Shown: positions 36,125-46,235 of the stretch, one piece after another | Layout of the letters: every line of letters begins with the position of its first letter | Position numbering within the stretch: position 1 is the first letter of the stretch | DNA from: Azospirillum oleiclasticum | GTDB lineage: Bacteria > Pseudomonadota > Alphaproteobacteria > Azospirillales > Azospirillaceae | Direction of reading: 5' to 3' | NCBI RefSeq assembly: GCF_013423485.1 | Contig: NZ_JABFFR010000003.1 | Location: 62,001 to 126,000 of the forward strand | Length of the DNA: 64,000 nucleotides | Position numbers and translations under genes: made by a program | The notes under the pieces: generated by a model | What the model saw: only the letters and a program-made list of their open reading frames with translations | Database searches by the model: none | What the model was told of the DNA's origin: nothing

Positions 36125-37261
36125 GTGGACTTTGAATTGTCCGAAGACCAGATGGCGTTCCAGGATGTCGCGCGCACCTTCGCGCGGGAACGCATGGCCC
36201 CGGAAGCCGCCGAGTGGGACGAGCACGCGATCTTTCCGGTGGAAGCACTGCGCGCCGCGGCCGAGCTGGGTTTCGGTGGCATCTATTGCCGGGAGGACCA
36301 TGGCGGCTCGGCGCTGGGGCGGCTCGACGCCGCGGTGATCTTCGAGGAGCTGGCGGCGGGCTGCGTGTCCACCTCGGCCTACATCTCCATCCACAACATG
36401 GCCGCCTGGATGATCGACACCTTCGGCACGGAGGAGCAGCGTGCCCGCTTCCTGCCGAAGCTGATGACCATGGAGCATTTCGCCTCCTACTGCCTGACCG
36501 AGCCGGGGGCCGGGTCGGACGCCGCGTCGCTGAAGACCAGGGCTGTGCGCGACGGCGACCATTATGTGCTGAACGGCGAGAAGGCCTTCATCTCCGGCGG
36601 CGGCGCGTCGGACGTCTATGTCTGCATGGTGCGCACGGGCGGGGAGGGACCGAAGGGCATCTCCTGCATCGTGGTGGAGAAGGGCACGCCGGGCCTGAGC
36701 TTCGGCAAGAAGGAGAAGAAGATGGGCTGGAACAGCCAGCCCACCGCCGCGGTGGTCTTCAACGACTGCCGCGTCCCCGTGGCCAACCGGCTGGGGGAGG
36801 AGGGCGACGGCTTCGCCATCGCCATGCGCGGTCTGGATGGCGGGCGCATCAACATCGCCGCCTGCTCGATCGGCGGCGCCCGCTTCTGCCTGGAGAAGGC
36901 GGTCGAGTACATGGGCGTGCGCAAGCAGTTCGGGCGGAAGCTTGCCGAGTTCCAGGCGCTGCAGTTCCGGCTGGCCGATATGGCGATCGAGCTGGACGCC
37001 GCGCGGCTGATGGTGCACCGCGGTGCGGCAGCGCTCGACGCCAGGCATCCCGAGGCGACGCAGCGCTGCGCCATGGCCAAGCGCTTCGCCACGGACGCGG
37101 GTTTCGCGGTTGCGAACGAAGCGCTTCAACTTCACGGCGGCTACGGCTATATCCGCGAATACCCCATCGAACGCGTCGTGCGCGATGTGCGTGTGCATCA
37201 GATCCTGGAAGGGACCAACGAGATCATGCGCCTGATCGTCGCCCGCCGTCTGCTGGCGTAG
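36125..37261 (+). CDS. Acyl-CoA dehydrogenase, isobutyryl-CoA type
   Basis: The 378-residue flavoenzyme has the acyl-CoA dehydrogenase signatures [14 protein letters not shown], the FAD-binding ISGGGASD and the C-terminal [23 protein letters not shown] followed by [11 protein letters not shown]. The pattern fits the ACAD8/isobutyryl-CoA branch of valine breakdown. This fits with the 3-hydroxyisobutyryl-CoA hydrolase gene 39 bases downstream. GTG 36125 has GGAGGG nine bases before it; GTG 36119 is also possible. Confidence 0.88.
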   Translation: MDFELSEDQMAFQDVARTFARERMAPEAAEWDEHAIFPVEALRAAAELGFGGIYCREDHGGSALGRLDAAVIFEELAAGCVSTSAYISIHNMAAWMIDTFGTEEQRARFLPKLMTMEHFASYCLTEPGAGSDAASLKTRAVRDGDHYVLNGEKAFISGGGASDVYVCMVRTGGEGPKGISCIVVEKGTPGLSFGKKEKKMGWNSQPTAAVVFNDCRVPVANRLGEEGDGFAIAMRGLDGGRINIAACSIGGARFCLEKAVEYMGVRKQFGRKLAEFQALQFRLADMAIELDAARLMVHRGAAALDARHPEATQRCAMAKRFATDAGFAVANEALQLHGGYGYIREYPIERVVRDVRVHQILEGTNEIMRLIVARRLLA

Positions 37262-37300
37262 GAAAGAGACCAAACACGGCCGCAACCTCCGAAGGACGTC

Positions 37301-38371
37301 ATGACCGAGCCGGAAATCCTGTTCGACCGCCGGGGCCCGCTGGGCCTCGTCACCCTGAACCGTCCTAAGGCGCTCAACGCGCTGACGCTGGGCATGATCC
37401 GCGCCTTCGACGCGCAGCTCGCGGCGTGGCAGGAGGATCCGGACGTCAAGGCGGTGGTGGTGCGCGGGGCCGGCGGCAAGGCCTTTTGCGCCGGCGGCGA
37501 CGTGGTGGCCATGTACCGCGAAGGTGTGGCGGAGCGCGCCGGAGAACCGGTGGGCACACTGCGCCGCGACTTCTTCCGGGCGGAATATGGGCTGAACCGG
37601 CGCATCAAGCGCCTTCCCAAGCCCTACATCCCGCTGGTGGACGGCATCTCCATGGGCGGGGGCATGGGCATCTCCATGCACGCCTCGCACCGGGTGGTGA
37701 CCGAGCGCACGATGATCGCCATGCCGGAAACCGGCATCGGCCTGTTCCCCGACGTCGGCGGCACCCACTTCCTGCCGCGCTGCCCGGGTGGGGTCGGCTT
37801 GTATCTCGGTCTGACCGGCGAACGCTTGAAGGGTGCCGACGTGGTGGAGGCCGGCGTCGGCGACGTGCTGGTGCCGAGCGACCGGCTCGATTCGCTGGTC
37901 GACGCCATCGCCGCGTCGGGCTGCGGGGCTGACGAGGTGATGGCGATCCTGCGCGCCCACGCCGCACCGGCGGCGGACGCACCGTTGGCCGCGCTGCGCC
38001 CGGCCATCGACCGCTGCTTCGCCGGCGCAAGCGTCGAGGCGATCATGGCGGCGCTGGACGCCGAAGGCACTGACTGGGCGCGCGGCGTTCTCGACATCTT
38101 CGCCCGCGTCGCCCCGACGAGCCTGAAGGTGACGCTGGAAGCCATGCGCCGCGGCGCCGCGTTGGAGTTCGAGGACTGCATGGTGATGGAGTATCGCCTG
38201 TCACAGTCATTCCTGGCCGCCGACGATTTCTATGAGGGCGTGCGCGCTCTGCTGGTCGACAAGGACAAGAACCCGCGCTGGAACCCCGCCACGCTCGACG
38301 CCGTGGACGCGGCGCGGGTGGAGCGGTACTTCGCGACGCCCAAGGCGGGTGATCTGTCCTTCACCGTCTGA
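37301..38371 (+). CDS. 3-hydroxyisobutyryl-CoA hydrolase (enoyl-CoA hydratase family)
   Basis: The 356-residue protein has the crotonase fold with oxyanion-hole segments GAGGKAFCAGGDV and DGISMGGGMGIS, and the PETGIGLFPDVGG tract that marks HIBCH enzymes. Its length (about 350) also separates it from ordinary enoyl-CoA hydratases (about 260). It would release 3-hydroxyisobutyrate in valine catabolism, after the acyl-CoA dehydrogenase upstream. Confidence 0.9.
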   Translation: MTEPEILFDRRGPLGLVTLNRPKALNALTLGMIRAFDAQLAAWQEDPDVKAVVVRGAGGKAFCAGGDVVAMYREGVAERAGEPVGTLRRDFFRAEYGLNRRIKRLPKPYIPLVDGISMGGGMGISMHASHRVVTERTMIAMPETGIGLFPDVGGTHFLPRCPGGVGLYLGLTGERLKGADVVEAGVGDVLVPSDRLDSLVDAIAASGCGADEVMAILRAHAAPAADAPLAALRPAIDRCFAGASVEAIMAALDAEGTDWARGVLDIFARVAPTSLKVTLEAMRRGAALEFEDCMVMEYRLSQSFLAADDFYEGVRALLVDKDKNPRWNPATLDAVDAARVERYFATPKAGDLSFTV

Positions 38372-38802
38372 ACCGTCGCAACACCCGGTTGCCCTGCGTG
38401 CATGGAAGAATCATCGCCCATGTGCGTTTTCTTACGGTGACGGTGCGGCACATTCCGACACGTGGAACGTTGAACGTTCAACCGTGCCGGGCTGTGCCGG
38501 CGTCCGGCATCCGGGCGGGACGTGTCCATGCCGGCTGCGTGGTTAGGGACGGGGGGCTGCGGTGATCGGGGCAAGGCGGCCGGGTGCCGGAAATTGCATT
38601 GGAAGTGCGACGATTTCCGAGCTATCTACGACATCCGTCAGTGGAAAACCCGTCAATTTTACGCTTTTTGCGACAATCTGTGGCGTCGGGATGGTGTTTT
38701 TCAGACATTATTAAGATGATTGCCGGCGAATGATCGGTTAATCTGAGGTTACGCTGCCTGGGATGCGGTGTCGGCCATCCCCCCGGTTCCAGGTCAGAGC
38801 CA
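38372..38802. other. AT-richer regulatory region before the LdtR-like gene
   Basis: No gene is seen in these 431 bases. A perfect 14-base palindrome GTTGAACGTTCAAC lies at 38469-38482. A CCGTCA repeat and A/T-rich tract follow at about 38630-38710, and an imperfect CtrA-like site TTAA-N7-TTAC lies at 38738-38752, about 50 bases before the downstream ATG. Confidence 0.5.
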
Positions 38803-39288
38803 ATGGAGACTGCGGTGCGCAAACCCTACTATGAAAGCATCCTGCTGATCGAACGGCTTCACCGCCACTTCCTGGAAGTGCTCAAGACGGAGTTGGACCG
38901 GTTGGGGATCCAGGACATCAACAACGTGCAGAGCCTCATCCTCTACAACATTGGAGAGGATGAGATGACGGTCGGGGAGTTGACGGCCCGCGGTTACTAT
39001 CTGGGCTCGAACGTCTCCTACAACGTCAAGAAGATGGTCGAGAACGGCTACCTGGGCCAGGAGCGTTCGCCGCATGACCGTCGCTCGGTGCGGGTCCGCC
39101 TGTCCGAAAAGGGGCTGGATCTGCGCGAGAAGATCAGCCGCATGTTCGAGCGCCACCTGACCGCGCTGGAGAAAGCCGGCTTCAGCGACGAGGAGCTGGT
39201 CCGCGCGAACGAGACCCTGCGCCGGCTGGAGCGCTTCTGGTCCGCGTCACTGGACTACAGCGGCTTTCCGTTGACGTCCGCGGCCTGA
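38803..39288 (+). CDS. MarR-type winged-helix regulator, LdtR-like
   Basis: The 161-residue protein has a MarR winged helix with EMTVGELTARGYYLGSNVSYNVKKMVENGYL and the wing HDRRSVRVRLS. The NVSYNVKKMVE recognition segment is characteristic of the LdtR group, known in Liberibacter and rhizobia for control of an L,D-transpeptidase and stress tolerance. No transpeptidase gene is nearby here, so the target is inferred to lie elsewhere. It is not in the operon with the transporter that follows. Confidence 0.82.
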   Translation: METAVRKPYYESILLIERLHRHFLEVLKTELDRLGIQDINNVQSLILYNIGEDEMTVGELTARGYYLGSNVSYNVKKMVENGYLGQERSPHDRRSVRVRLSEKGLDLREKISRMFERHLTALEKAGFSDEELVRANETLRRLERFWSASLDYSGFPLTSAA

Positions 39289-39599
39289 CGGCCGCCACGC
39301 ACGCTGTCTCCCTGCGGGCGTCCTTCCGAATCGGTTGGACGCCCGAATTGTTGCGATTCGGCGTCCGACACTGCTGATCGCCAGGCATTTCATTTGTATA
39401 TTAATAAGATCTCTCGATTCGCCCGCGTCCGGGCGTTATCGCCGGCGGATCGTGACCGGTCGACGCGCGTTCCCGGCGCTTCATGCGTCGGTATGGATCC
39501 TTTTCCGCATGGATTGGCTCAGCCAGGGTTTGCCGCACCGTTCGGCTCGTGTATCATCCGAAGCTGAAACGAAATACGAAGAACAGGGATGGGAAGCGC
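39289..39599. other. Intergenic region before the ABC importer
   Basis: It holds the hairpin at 39316-39344 and then an A/T-rich tract with TATATT near 39396, a likely -10 element without a good -35. No gene is seen in the 311 bases. Confidence 0.5.
39316..39344 (+). terminator. Hairpin after the LdtR-like gene
   Basis: GGGCGTCC (39316-39323) pairs with GGACGCCC (39337-39344) and is followed by GAATTGTTG. The U tract is weak but the site is 28 bases past the stop. Confidence 0.5.
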
Positions 39600-40347
39600 A
39601 TGGCGGGGGACGCCATTCTCGAGACCAACGGGCTCACCAAGGAGTTCCGCGGGTTCGTTGCGGTGCGGAATGTGGACCTCCGCGTCGAGCGGGGCACGAT
39701 CCATGCCCTGATCGGACCGAACGGAGCCGGCAAGACCACGGTCTTCAATCTTCTGACCAAGTTCCTGCAACCGACCAGCGGCCGGATTCTCTACAACGGC
39801 CAGGACATCACGCGGATCAAGCCGGCCGACGTGGCCCGGCTGGGGATCGTGCGATCCTTCCAGATCTCGGCGGTGTTTCCGCACCTGACCGTGCTGGAAA
39901 ATGTGCGCGTCGCCCTTCAGCGCCCCCTCGGCAACTCCTTTCATTTCTGGGAGTCCGAATCGCGGCTTAACCGCCTGAACGGCCGGGCCGAGGAGCTGCT
40001 GGAGGATGTCGGGCTCAGCGGTTACGCCGGCCATCTGGCGGTGGAGCTGCCCTACGGGCGCAAGCGCGCGCTGGAGATCGCCACGACCCTGGCGCTCGAT
40101 CCCGACATGATGCTGTTGGACGAGCCGATGGCCGGCATGGGGCACGAGGACATCGGCCGGATCGCCGAGCTGATCCGCCGTGTCGCGGCCAAGCGCACCA
40201 TCCTGATGGTGGAACACAACCTGTCGGTCGTGGCGGACCTGTCCGACCGAATCACCGTCCTAGCGCGCGGCGAGATCCTGGCGGAAGGAAGCTACGCCGA
40301 GGTGTCGCGCGACGCGCGCGTGATGGAAGCCTACATGGGGACCGGGC

Positions 40348-40355
<8 letters not shown>
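39600..40355 (+). CDS. livG: Branched-chain-amino-acid-type ABC transporter ATPase LivG
   Basis: The 251-residue ATPase has Walker A GPNGAGKT (39-46), the LivG-type signature LPYGRKRALEIATTLA and Walker B MMLLDEPMAGM. The degenerate signature distinguishes LivG from LivF. The ATG at 39600 is preceded by GGGAAG. It is the first gene of a five-gene importer and overlaps livF by eight bases. Confidence 0.92.
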
Positions 40356-41055
<700 letters not shown>

Positions 41056-41082
41056 AAACACCAAGGATTGGGAGGCAAGGAC

Positions 41083-42291
41083 ATGCTGGCACGGATTCTC
41101 GCCGCGGGTGCGGCGTTTGTGGCCCTTGGCGTCGGTGCGGCGCAGGCGCAGGGCGTTTCCGGCGACGTGATCAAGATCGGCGTCCTGAACGACCGCTCCG
41201 GCCTCTACGCCGACCTTGGCGGCGAGGGCTCGGCCGTCGCCGCCCGCATGGCGGCGGAGGACCATGGTGGCAAGGTGCTCGGCAAGCCCATCGAGGTGGT
41301 CGTCGCCGACCACCAGAACAAGGCCGACATCGGCTCCAACATCACCCGCCAGTGGATCGACCAGGACAATGTCGACGTGATCGTCGATGTGCCCAACTCG
41401 GGTGTGGCGCTGGCGGTGCAGGACATCACCAAGCAGAAGGGCAAGATCTTCCTGATGCAGGGGCCAGCCACCTCGCGCCTGACCGGCGACGCCTGCTCGC
41501 CCACCGGTTTCCACTGGGCCTACGACACGCACGCACTGGCCGTCGGCACCGGCAAGGCGATCGTGGACGCGGGCGGCAAGAAGTGGTTCTTCCTGACAGC
41601 CGACTACGCCTTCGGCCACCAGCTCGAAGCCGACACCTCGGCCGTCGTGAAGGCCAACGGGGGCACCGTGGTCGGGACGGTGCGCCACCCGCTGAACACG
41701 TCGGACTTCTCGTCCTTCCTGCTCCAGGCCCAGTCGTCGGGCGCCCAGGTGATCGGGCTGGCCAACGCGGGCGGCGACACCATCAACTCCATCAAGCAGG
41801 CGTCGGAATTCGGCATCACCCAGTCCGGCCAGAGCCTCGCCGGCCTGCTGCTGTTCCTGTCGGATGTCCACGCGCTGGGTCTGCAGGTGTCGCAGGGCCT
41901 GCAACTCACCACCGGTTTCTACTGGGACATGAACGCCGAAACCCGTGCCTGGTCGGAGAAGTACAAGGCCAAGACCGGCAAGATGCCGACCATGGTGCAG
42001 GCCGGCTCCTACTCCTCCGTGCGGCATTACCTGAAAGCGGTCGAGGCCGCGGGCACCGACGATGGCCCCACCGTCGCCAAGAAGATGAAGGAGATGCCGG
42101 TCAACGACTTCTTCGCCAAGAACGGCAAGATCCTGCCGAACGGGCGCATGGTGCACGACATGTACCTGGCGCGGGTGAAAAAGCCGTCCGAGTCCAAGGG
42201 GCCGTGGGACTATTACCAGATCATCAGCACCATCCCCGGCGACCAGGCCTTCGCGACGCTGGAGAAGAGCGGCTGCCCGATCAAGGGCTGA
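41083..42291 (+). CDS. ABC transporter periplasmic binding protein (LivJ/K-like, type I fold)
   Basis: The 402-residue protein has a signal peptide (MLARILAAGAAFVALGVGAAQA) and a Leu/Ile/Val-binding fold with IKIGVLNDRSGLYADLGGEG at the mature start and a second lobe near VRHPLNTSDFSSFL. GGGAGG lies before the ATG at 41083; an in-frame TTG at 41068 is less likely. This group also binds amides and aromatic acids, so the true substrate is open. Confidence 0.88.
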   Translation: MLARILAAGAAFVALGVGAAQAQGVSGDVIKIGVLNDRSGLYADLGGEGSAVAARMAAEDHGGKVLGKPIEVVVADHQNKADIGSNITRQWIDQDNVDVIVDVPNSGVALAVQDITKQKGKIFLMQGPATSRLTGDACSPTGFHWAYDTHALAVGTGKAIVDAGGKKWFFLTADYAFGHQLEADTSAVVKANGGTVVGTVRHPLNTSDFSSFLLQAQSSGAQVIGLANAGGDTINSIKQASEFGITQSGQSLAGLLLFLSDVHALGLQVSQGLQLTTGFYWDMNAETRAWSEKYKAKTGKMPTMVQAGSYSSVRHYLKAVEAAGTDDGPTVAKKMKEMPVNDFFAKNGKILPNGRMVHDMYLARVKKPSESKGPWDYYQIISTIPGDQAFATLEKSGCPIKG

Positions 42292-42381
42292 CGGCTGAAG
42301 TGAACGGGACCGCACGTCCGTCCTCTCCCGTGAGGGCGGCGTACGGTCCCGCGCTGGGATGCCATCGAAAGGGCGGACGGC

Positions 42382-43269
42382 ATGTTTGAGTTTTTGGGGG
42401 TCCCGCCCCAGGCGCTGTTCGGGCAGCTCCTGCTCGGGCTGATCAACGGGTCATTCTACGCCCTGCTCAGCCTTGGGCTTGCCGTGATCTTCGGCATGCT
42501 CAACGTCATCAATTTCGCGCACGGCGCGCTGTACATGGTCGGCGCCTTCACGGCGTGGCTGATGCTTCAATATCTCGGCATCGGCTATTGGCCGGCGCTG
42601 ATCCTGGCCCCGCTGGTGGTCGGGCTGTTCGGCATCATACTGGAAAAGACGATGCTGAGCCGGCTGTACAAGCTGGACCATCTCTACGGGTTGCTGCTGA
42701 CCTTCGGGCTGGCACTGATCCTGGAGGGGATGTTCCGCCACTGGTACGGCGCTTCGGGCCAGCCCTACCGCATTCCGGACGCGCTCCAGGGCGGGCGGAA
42801 CCTCGGCTTCATGTTCCTGCCCAATTACCGCGGCTGGGTGGTGGTCGCCTCCCTGGTGGTCTGCCTCGGCACTTGGTACGCCATCGAGCGCACGCGGCTC
42901 GGTGCCTACCTGCGCGCCGCCACCGAGAATCCGGTGCTGGTCCAGGCCTTCGGCATCAACGTGCCGCGCATGATCACGCTGACCTACGGCTTCGGTGTGG
43001 CGCTGGCCGGCTTTGCCGGGGTGCTGGCGGCGCCCATCTATCAGGTCAACCCGCTGATGGGGTCCAACCTGATCATCGTGGTGTTCGCGGTGGTCGTCAT
43101 CGGCGGCATGGGCTCGATCATGGGCGCCATCGTGACCGGCTTCGCGCTGGGCCTGTTGGAAGGTTTGACCAAGGTCTTCTACCCCGAGGCATCCAACATC
43201 GTGGTCTTCGTCGTGATGGCCGTGGTCCTGCTGATCAAGCCGGCCGGCCTGTTCGGCCGGGAGAGGTGA
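42382..43269 (+). CDS. livH: ABC transporter permease LivH
   Basis: The 295-residue permease has about eight membrane helices, the LivH start LLLGLINGSFYALLSLGLAVIFG and the cytoplasmic coupling region GINVPRMITLTYG with GGMGSIMGAIVTGF. It follows the binding protein by 90 bases and precedes livM by three bases. Confidence 0.92.
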   Translation: MFEFLGVPPQALFGQLLLGLINGSFYALLSLGLAVIFGMLNVINFAHGALYMVGAFTAWLMLQYLGIGYWPALILAPLVVGLFGIILEKTMLSRLYKLDHLYGLLLTFGLALILEGMFRHWYGASGQPYRIPDALQGGRNLGFMFLPNYRGWVVVASLVVCLGTWYAIERTRLGAYLRAATENPVLVQAFGINVPRMITLTYGFGVALAGFAGVLAAPIYQVNPLMGSNLIIVVFAVVVIGGMGSIMGAIVTGFALGLLEGLTKVFYPEASNIVVFVVMAVVLLIKPAGLFGRER

Positions 43270-43272
43270 GCC

Positions 43273-44268
43273 ATGACGACCCACACCCAGACTGCTCAGA
43301 ACAAGCCGCCCGGATCCGTCACCGGTGGCGAGGGACTCCTGACCGGGCCGGTGCGCACCGTGCTGGCGGCGGTCTTGCTGGTGCTGCTGCTGGCGGCACC
43401 CTTCGCGCTCTACCCCGTGTTTCTGATGAAGGTGCTGTGCTTCGCGCTGTTCGCGTGCGCCTTCAACCTGCTGATCGGCTTCGTCGGGCTGCTGTCCTTC
43501 GGGCACGCGGCCTTCTTCGGCGGTGCCGCCTACATCTCCGCCCACACCGTGAAGGTGTGGGGGGTGACGCCGGAGATCGGCATCCTGCTGGGCACCGCCT
43601 TCGCCGCCGCGCTGGGCATGGTGTTCGGGCTGCTGGCGATCCGGCGGCAGGGCATCTACTTCGCCATGATCACGCTGGCGCTGGCGCAGATGATCTTCTT
43701 CCTGGCGCTCCAGATGCCCTTCACCGGCGGCGAGGACGGCATTCAGGCTGTGCCGCGCGGCCGGCTGTTCGGGGTGATCGACCTGACCAGCCCGCTCGCC
43801 ATGTACTACACGGTGCTGGCGATCGCGGTGTTGGGATTCCTGATCATCTGGCGGACGGTCCATTCGCCCTTCGGCCAGGTGCTGAAGGCGATCCGCGAGA
43901 ACGAGCCGCGTGCCATTTCGCTCGGCTACCGGACGGAGCAGTACAAGCTGGCCGCGTTCGTCATGTCGGCGGCGCTCGCCGGGCTGGCGGGTGCCACCAA
44001 GGCGATCGTCTTCCAGCTCGCCACCTTGACCGACGTGTCCTGGCAGATGTCGGGCGAGGTGGTGCTGATGACGCTGCTGGGCGGCATGGGAACGCTGTTC
44101 GGCCCGGTGGTGGGGGCGGCGTTGGTCGTCACGCTGCAGAACTACCTCGCCGCCACCAACCTGCCGGTGACGGTGGTGATCGGGGCCATCTTCGTGGTCT
44201 GCGTGCTGGTCTTCCGCCGCGGCATCGTGGGTGAGCTCACGCGGATCCTGAAAGGTTCGCGCGGCTGA
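43273..44268 (+). CDS. livM: ABC transporter permease LivM
   Basis: The 331-residue permease has around nine helices, the coupling motif IRENEPRAISLGYRTEQYKLAAFV and the GGMGTLFGPVVGA signature of LivM. The N-terminal 25 residues are polar. It is the last gene of the importer; a strong terminator follows. Confidence 0.92.
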   Translation: MTTHTQTAQNKPPGSVTGGEGLLTGPVRTVLAAVLLVLLLAAPFALYPVFLMKVLCFALFACAFNLLIGFVGLLSFGHAAFFGGAAYISAHTVKVWGVTPEIGILLGTAFAAALGMVFGLLAIRRQGIYFAMITLALAQMIFFLALQMPFTGGEDGIQAVPRGRLFGVIDLTSPLAMYYTVLAIAVLGFLIIWRTVHSPFGQVLKAIRENEPRAISLGYRTEQYKLAAFVMSAALAGLAGATKAIVFQLATLTDVSWQMSGEVVLMTLLGGMGTLFGPVVGAALVVTLQNYLAATNLPVTVVIGAIFVVCVLVFRRGIVGELTRILKGSRG

Positions 44269-44289
44269 CCGTCCGCGCGTCAATCGAGG

Positions 44290-44326
44290 AGCGTCCGCCG
44301 GGGAATCCGGCAGACGCTCTTTTTTT
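44290..44326 (+). terminator. Rho-independent terminator after livM
   Basis: AGCGTC at 44290-44295 pairs with GACGCT at 44313-44318, GCCGG with CCGGC inside, with one C-A mismatch. Seven T residues follow directly (44320-44326). It ends the importer operon. Confidence 0.9.
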
Positions 44327-44415
44327 ATGCGATGCTTCGTCGCGCCGCCGAACGGCTCCCGCGCGCTATCGCTTTGAATCCTTGGGATTTCTGTTGGTGT
44401 GGTGCAGGATTCAGA

Positions 44416-44429
44416 TTGCATCTGTGCAA
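44416..44429. promoter_or_regulatory. TTGCA-N4-TGCAA inverted repeat upstream of phasin
   Basis: TTGCA (44416-44420) and TGCAA (44425-44429) form a perfect inverted repeat 155 bases before the phasin start. Phasin repressors of the PhaR type bind TGC/GCA inverted repeats, so this is a candidate operator. Unproven. Confidence 0.4.
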
Positions 44430-44583
44430 CTACGAGGTATCACTTCACCCTTTTCCCTCTCGGAATCACTCGCTATCCGCGTGCTATATCAGCCGCAGCG
44501 CATATCGCAGCGCAGCATGATCGAATCGGGAAACCCGGAACATGGGACCCGGTCGTGATCGACACCGGATCGGGAGAGTGACG

Positions 44584-45264
44584 ATGGCCAATGAACGGGA
44601 CGCCAACACGGCGACCAGGGAAGCGACCGCGCGCGGCAAGGCGGCGATGGAAGACACGGCGAACGCAGCGGCGAGTTCGACCCGCCGCGCCGCCGACGCT
44701 GCCAAGGACATCGCCTCCGACGCGGCGGACAAGGGTGCCGAAGCCACCCGACGGACCGTCGAGGAAGGCGCCGAGGCCACCCGCCGCGTAACGGAGGCCG
44801 GCGCCGAGCTGAGCCGCCGCACCGCGGAGACGGCCCGGGAGACGGCGACCAATCTGACCGACACCGCCATGCGTGCGGCCGGGATGACCTCCGAGCAGCT
44901 TCAGCGGATGTTCGGCTTCGGGGCCAACGGGCAGGGCGAGGTGGCCCAGCAGGCCCAGCACAACGTCGAAGCCATCGTGCAATGCGGCTCGGTGCTGATG
45001 GACGGCATGCAGAGCGTCTGGCGCGAGTATCTCTCCTTCACCCAGGAGGCGATGCAGCGGCAGGTGAACGGCATGAGCAGCATCATGCGGTCCCGCACCG
45101 TGCCGGACTTCTACGCAGCCCAGAGCGACCTGGTGAAGGGTGAGCTGGAGCTGTGGCTGAACCGCAGCGTCCGCATCTCCGAGCTGTCGGCGCAGGCCGC
45201 CAACGACGCGGCGCGCCGGCTGACCGAGCGTGCGGAGGAGGCGAAGCAGACCCTGACCCGCTGA
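44584..45264 (+). CDS. Phasin-family protein (polyhydroxyalkanoate granule)
   Basis: The 226-residue protein matches the phasin layout: an N-terminal Ala/Thr/Arg-rich segment, then helices with LMDGMQSVWREYLSFTQEAMQRQVNGM and the C-terminal SARISELS-like end. Residues 51-83 are three tandem 11-residue units (GAEATRRTVEE, GAEATRRVTEA, GAELSRRTAET), an amphipathic repeat that could lie on a lipid or polymer surface. GGGAGAG precedes the ATG at 44584. It should coat PHA granules. Confidence 0.8.
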   Translation: MANERDANTATREATARGKAAMEDTANAAASSTRRAADAAKDIASDAADKGAEATRRTVEEGAEATRRVTEAGAELSRRTAETARETATNLTDTAMRAAGMTSEQLQRMFGFGANGQGEVAQQAQHNVEAIVQCGSVLMDGMQSVWREYLSFTQEAMQRQVNGMSSIMRSRTVPDFYAAQSDLVKGELELWLNRSVRISELSAQAANDAARRLTERAEEAKQTLTR

Positions 45265-45290
45265 CACGCAGTGCACGAGCGACGCTGACG

Positions 45291-45324
45291 CCAAGGCCCT
45301 CGGTCAAAGGATCGGGGGCCTTGG
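45291..45324. terminator. Bidirectional hairpin between phasin and rlmJ
   Basis: CCAAGGCCC (45291-45299) pairs with GGGCCTTGG (45316-45324). It lies 26 bases past the phasin stop and four bases past the convergent rlmJ stop, so it can serve both. Confidence 0.65.
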
Positions 45325-45328
45325 TCGT

Positions 45329-46177
45329 TCAGGCCGGCGGTCCTTCCGGCACCAGCCAGTCGATGCGGACGCCGCCGCCGCTGTGCGGAAGCGCCGCGTG
45401 CAGCGCGGGCAGGGCGTCGCGCAACGTGTCGTCCAACGTCCAGGGCGGGTTCACGATCGCGAGGCCGCTGCCGTTGAGGCGGAGGTGCGTGTCCTCTGGA
45501 TGCAGGGTCATCTCCACCGTCAGGATCTTCGGAATGCCGGTGCCCGCCAGTGCCTCCTGAAAGCGCCACACGGCCGGCCGCTCCTTGATCGGGTACCAGA
45601 GGGCATAGACGCCCGTCGGGAAGCGCCGGTGCGCCAAGGCGATGCCGGCCACCATGCGCGCGAACTCGTCCGGCGCTTCGAAGGGCGGATCGATCAGCAC
45701 CAACCCGCGCCGCTCCTTGGGCGGCAGATGCGCCTTCAACGCGTCGTAGGCGTCCATGCGGTGCACGGCAACCTGCGGGTCGCCGGCAAACTCCGCTTTC
45801 AGTGCACGATGGTCGTCGGGGTGGAGTTCCACCAGCAGCAGCCGGTCCTGCGGGCGCAGCAGCGCGCGGGCGATCCGTGGCGAGCCAGGATACCAGCGCA
45901 AGCCGCCCTGCGGGTTCATGGCGGCGACGAGATCACGGTAGGCGGTGAGCGCGGGATGGGCGAGGGGAGCAGCGAGCAGTGGGGCGATGCCCTCCTCCGC
46001 CTCGCCGGTGCGACGCGCCTCGTCCGCGGACAGGTCGTAACGTCCGATGCCCGCGTGCGCGTCGAGCACGCAAAAGGGGGACTGCTTGGCCCGCAGGCGC
46101 TGGATGATGGCGGTCAGCACCACGTGCTTCAGCACGTCGGCCGCGTTTCCGGCGTGAAAGGCGTGACGATAGTTCAT
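45329..46177 (-). CDS. rlmJ: 23S rRNA (adenine-2030-N6)-methyltransferase RlmJ
   Basis: RlmJ methylates A2030 of 23S rRNA. The 282-residue protein starts with the conserved MNYRHAFHAGNAADVLKHV, has the SAM region CVLDAHAGIGRYD and the catalytic motif VLIDPPFE. ATG 46177 is chosen for the family start; an upstream in-frame start adds six residues only. Confidence 0.93.
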   Translation of the reverse strand: MNYRHAFHAGNAADVLKHVVLTAIIQRLRAKQSPFCVLDAHAGIGRYDLSADEARRTGEAEEGIAPLLAAPLAHPALTAYRDLVAAMNPQGGLRWYPGSPRIARALLRPQDRLLLVELHPDDHRALKAEFAGDPQVAVHRMDAYDALKAHLPPKERRGLVLIDPPFEAPDEFARMVAGIALAHRRFPTGVYALWYPIKERPAVWRFQEALAGTGIPKILTVEMTLHPEDTHLRLNGSGLAIVNPPWTLDDTLRDALPALHAALPHSGGGVRIDWLVPEGPPA

Positions 46178-46235
46178 GCACCCGGTGTAGCCCATCCCCC
46201 CGGAACGGCCAAGGGGTGGGGTTTCAGTGCCGCGG

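Larger units (their letters stand above)
44269..44583. other. Intergenic region between livM and phasin
   Basis: The 315 bases hold the livM terminator, the TTGCA-N4-TGCAA repeat and an A/T-richer stretch to about 44530. No gene is seen. Confidence 0.6.

Noticed and set aside
36071-37960. A 629-codon minus-strand frame across the acyl-CoA dehydrogenase gene
   Set aside because: Antisense shadow; composition and lack of start signals argue against a gene.
38469-38482. The 14-bp palindrome GTTGAACGTTCAAC as an LdtR operator
   Set aside because: It is more than 300 bases before the LdtR-like gene and I know no matching consensus, so it is listed only as sequence content.
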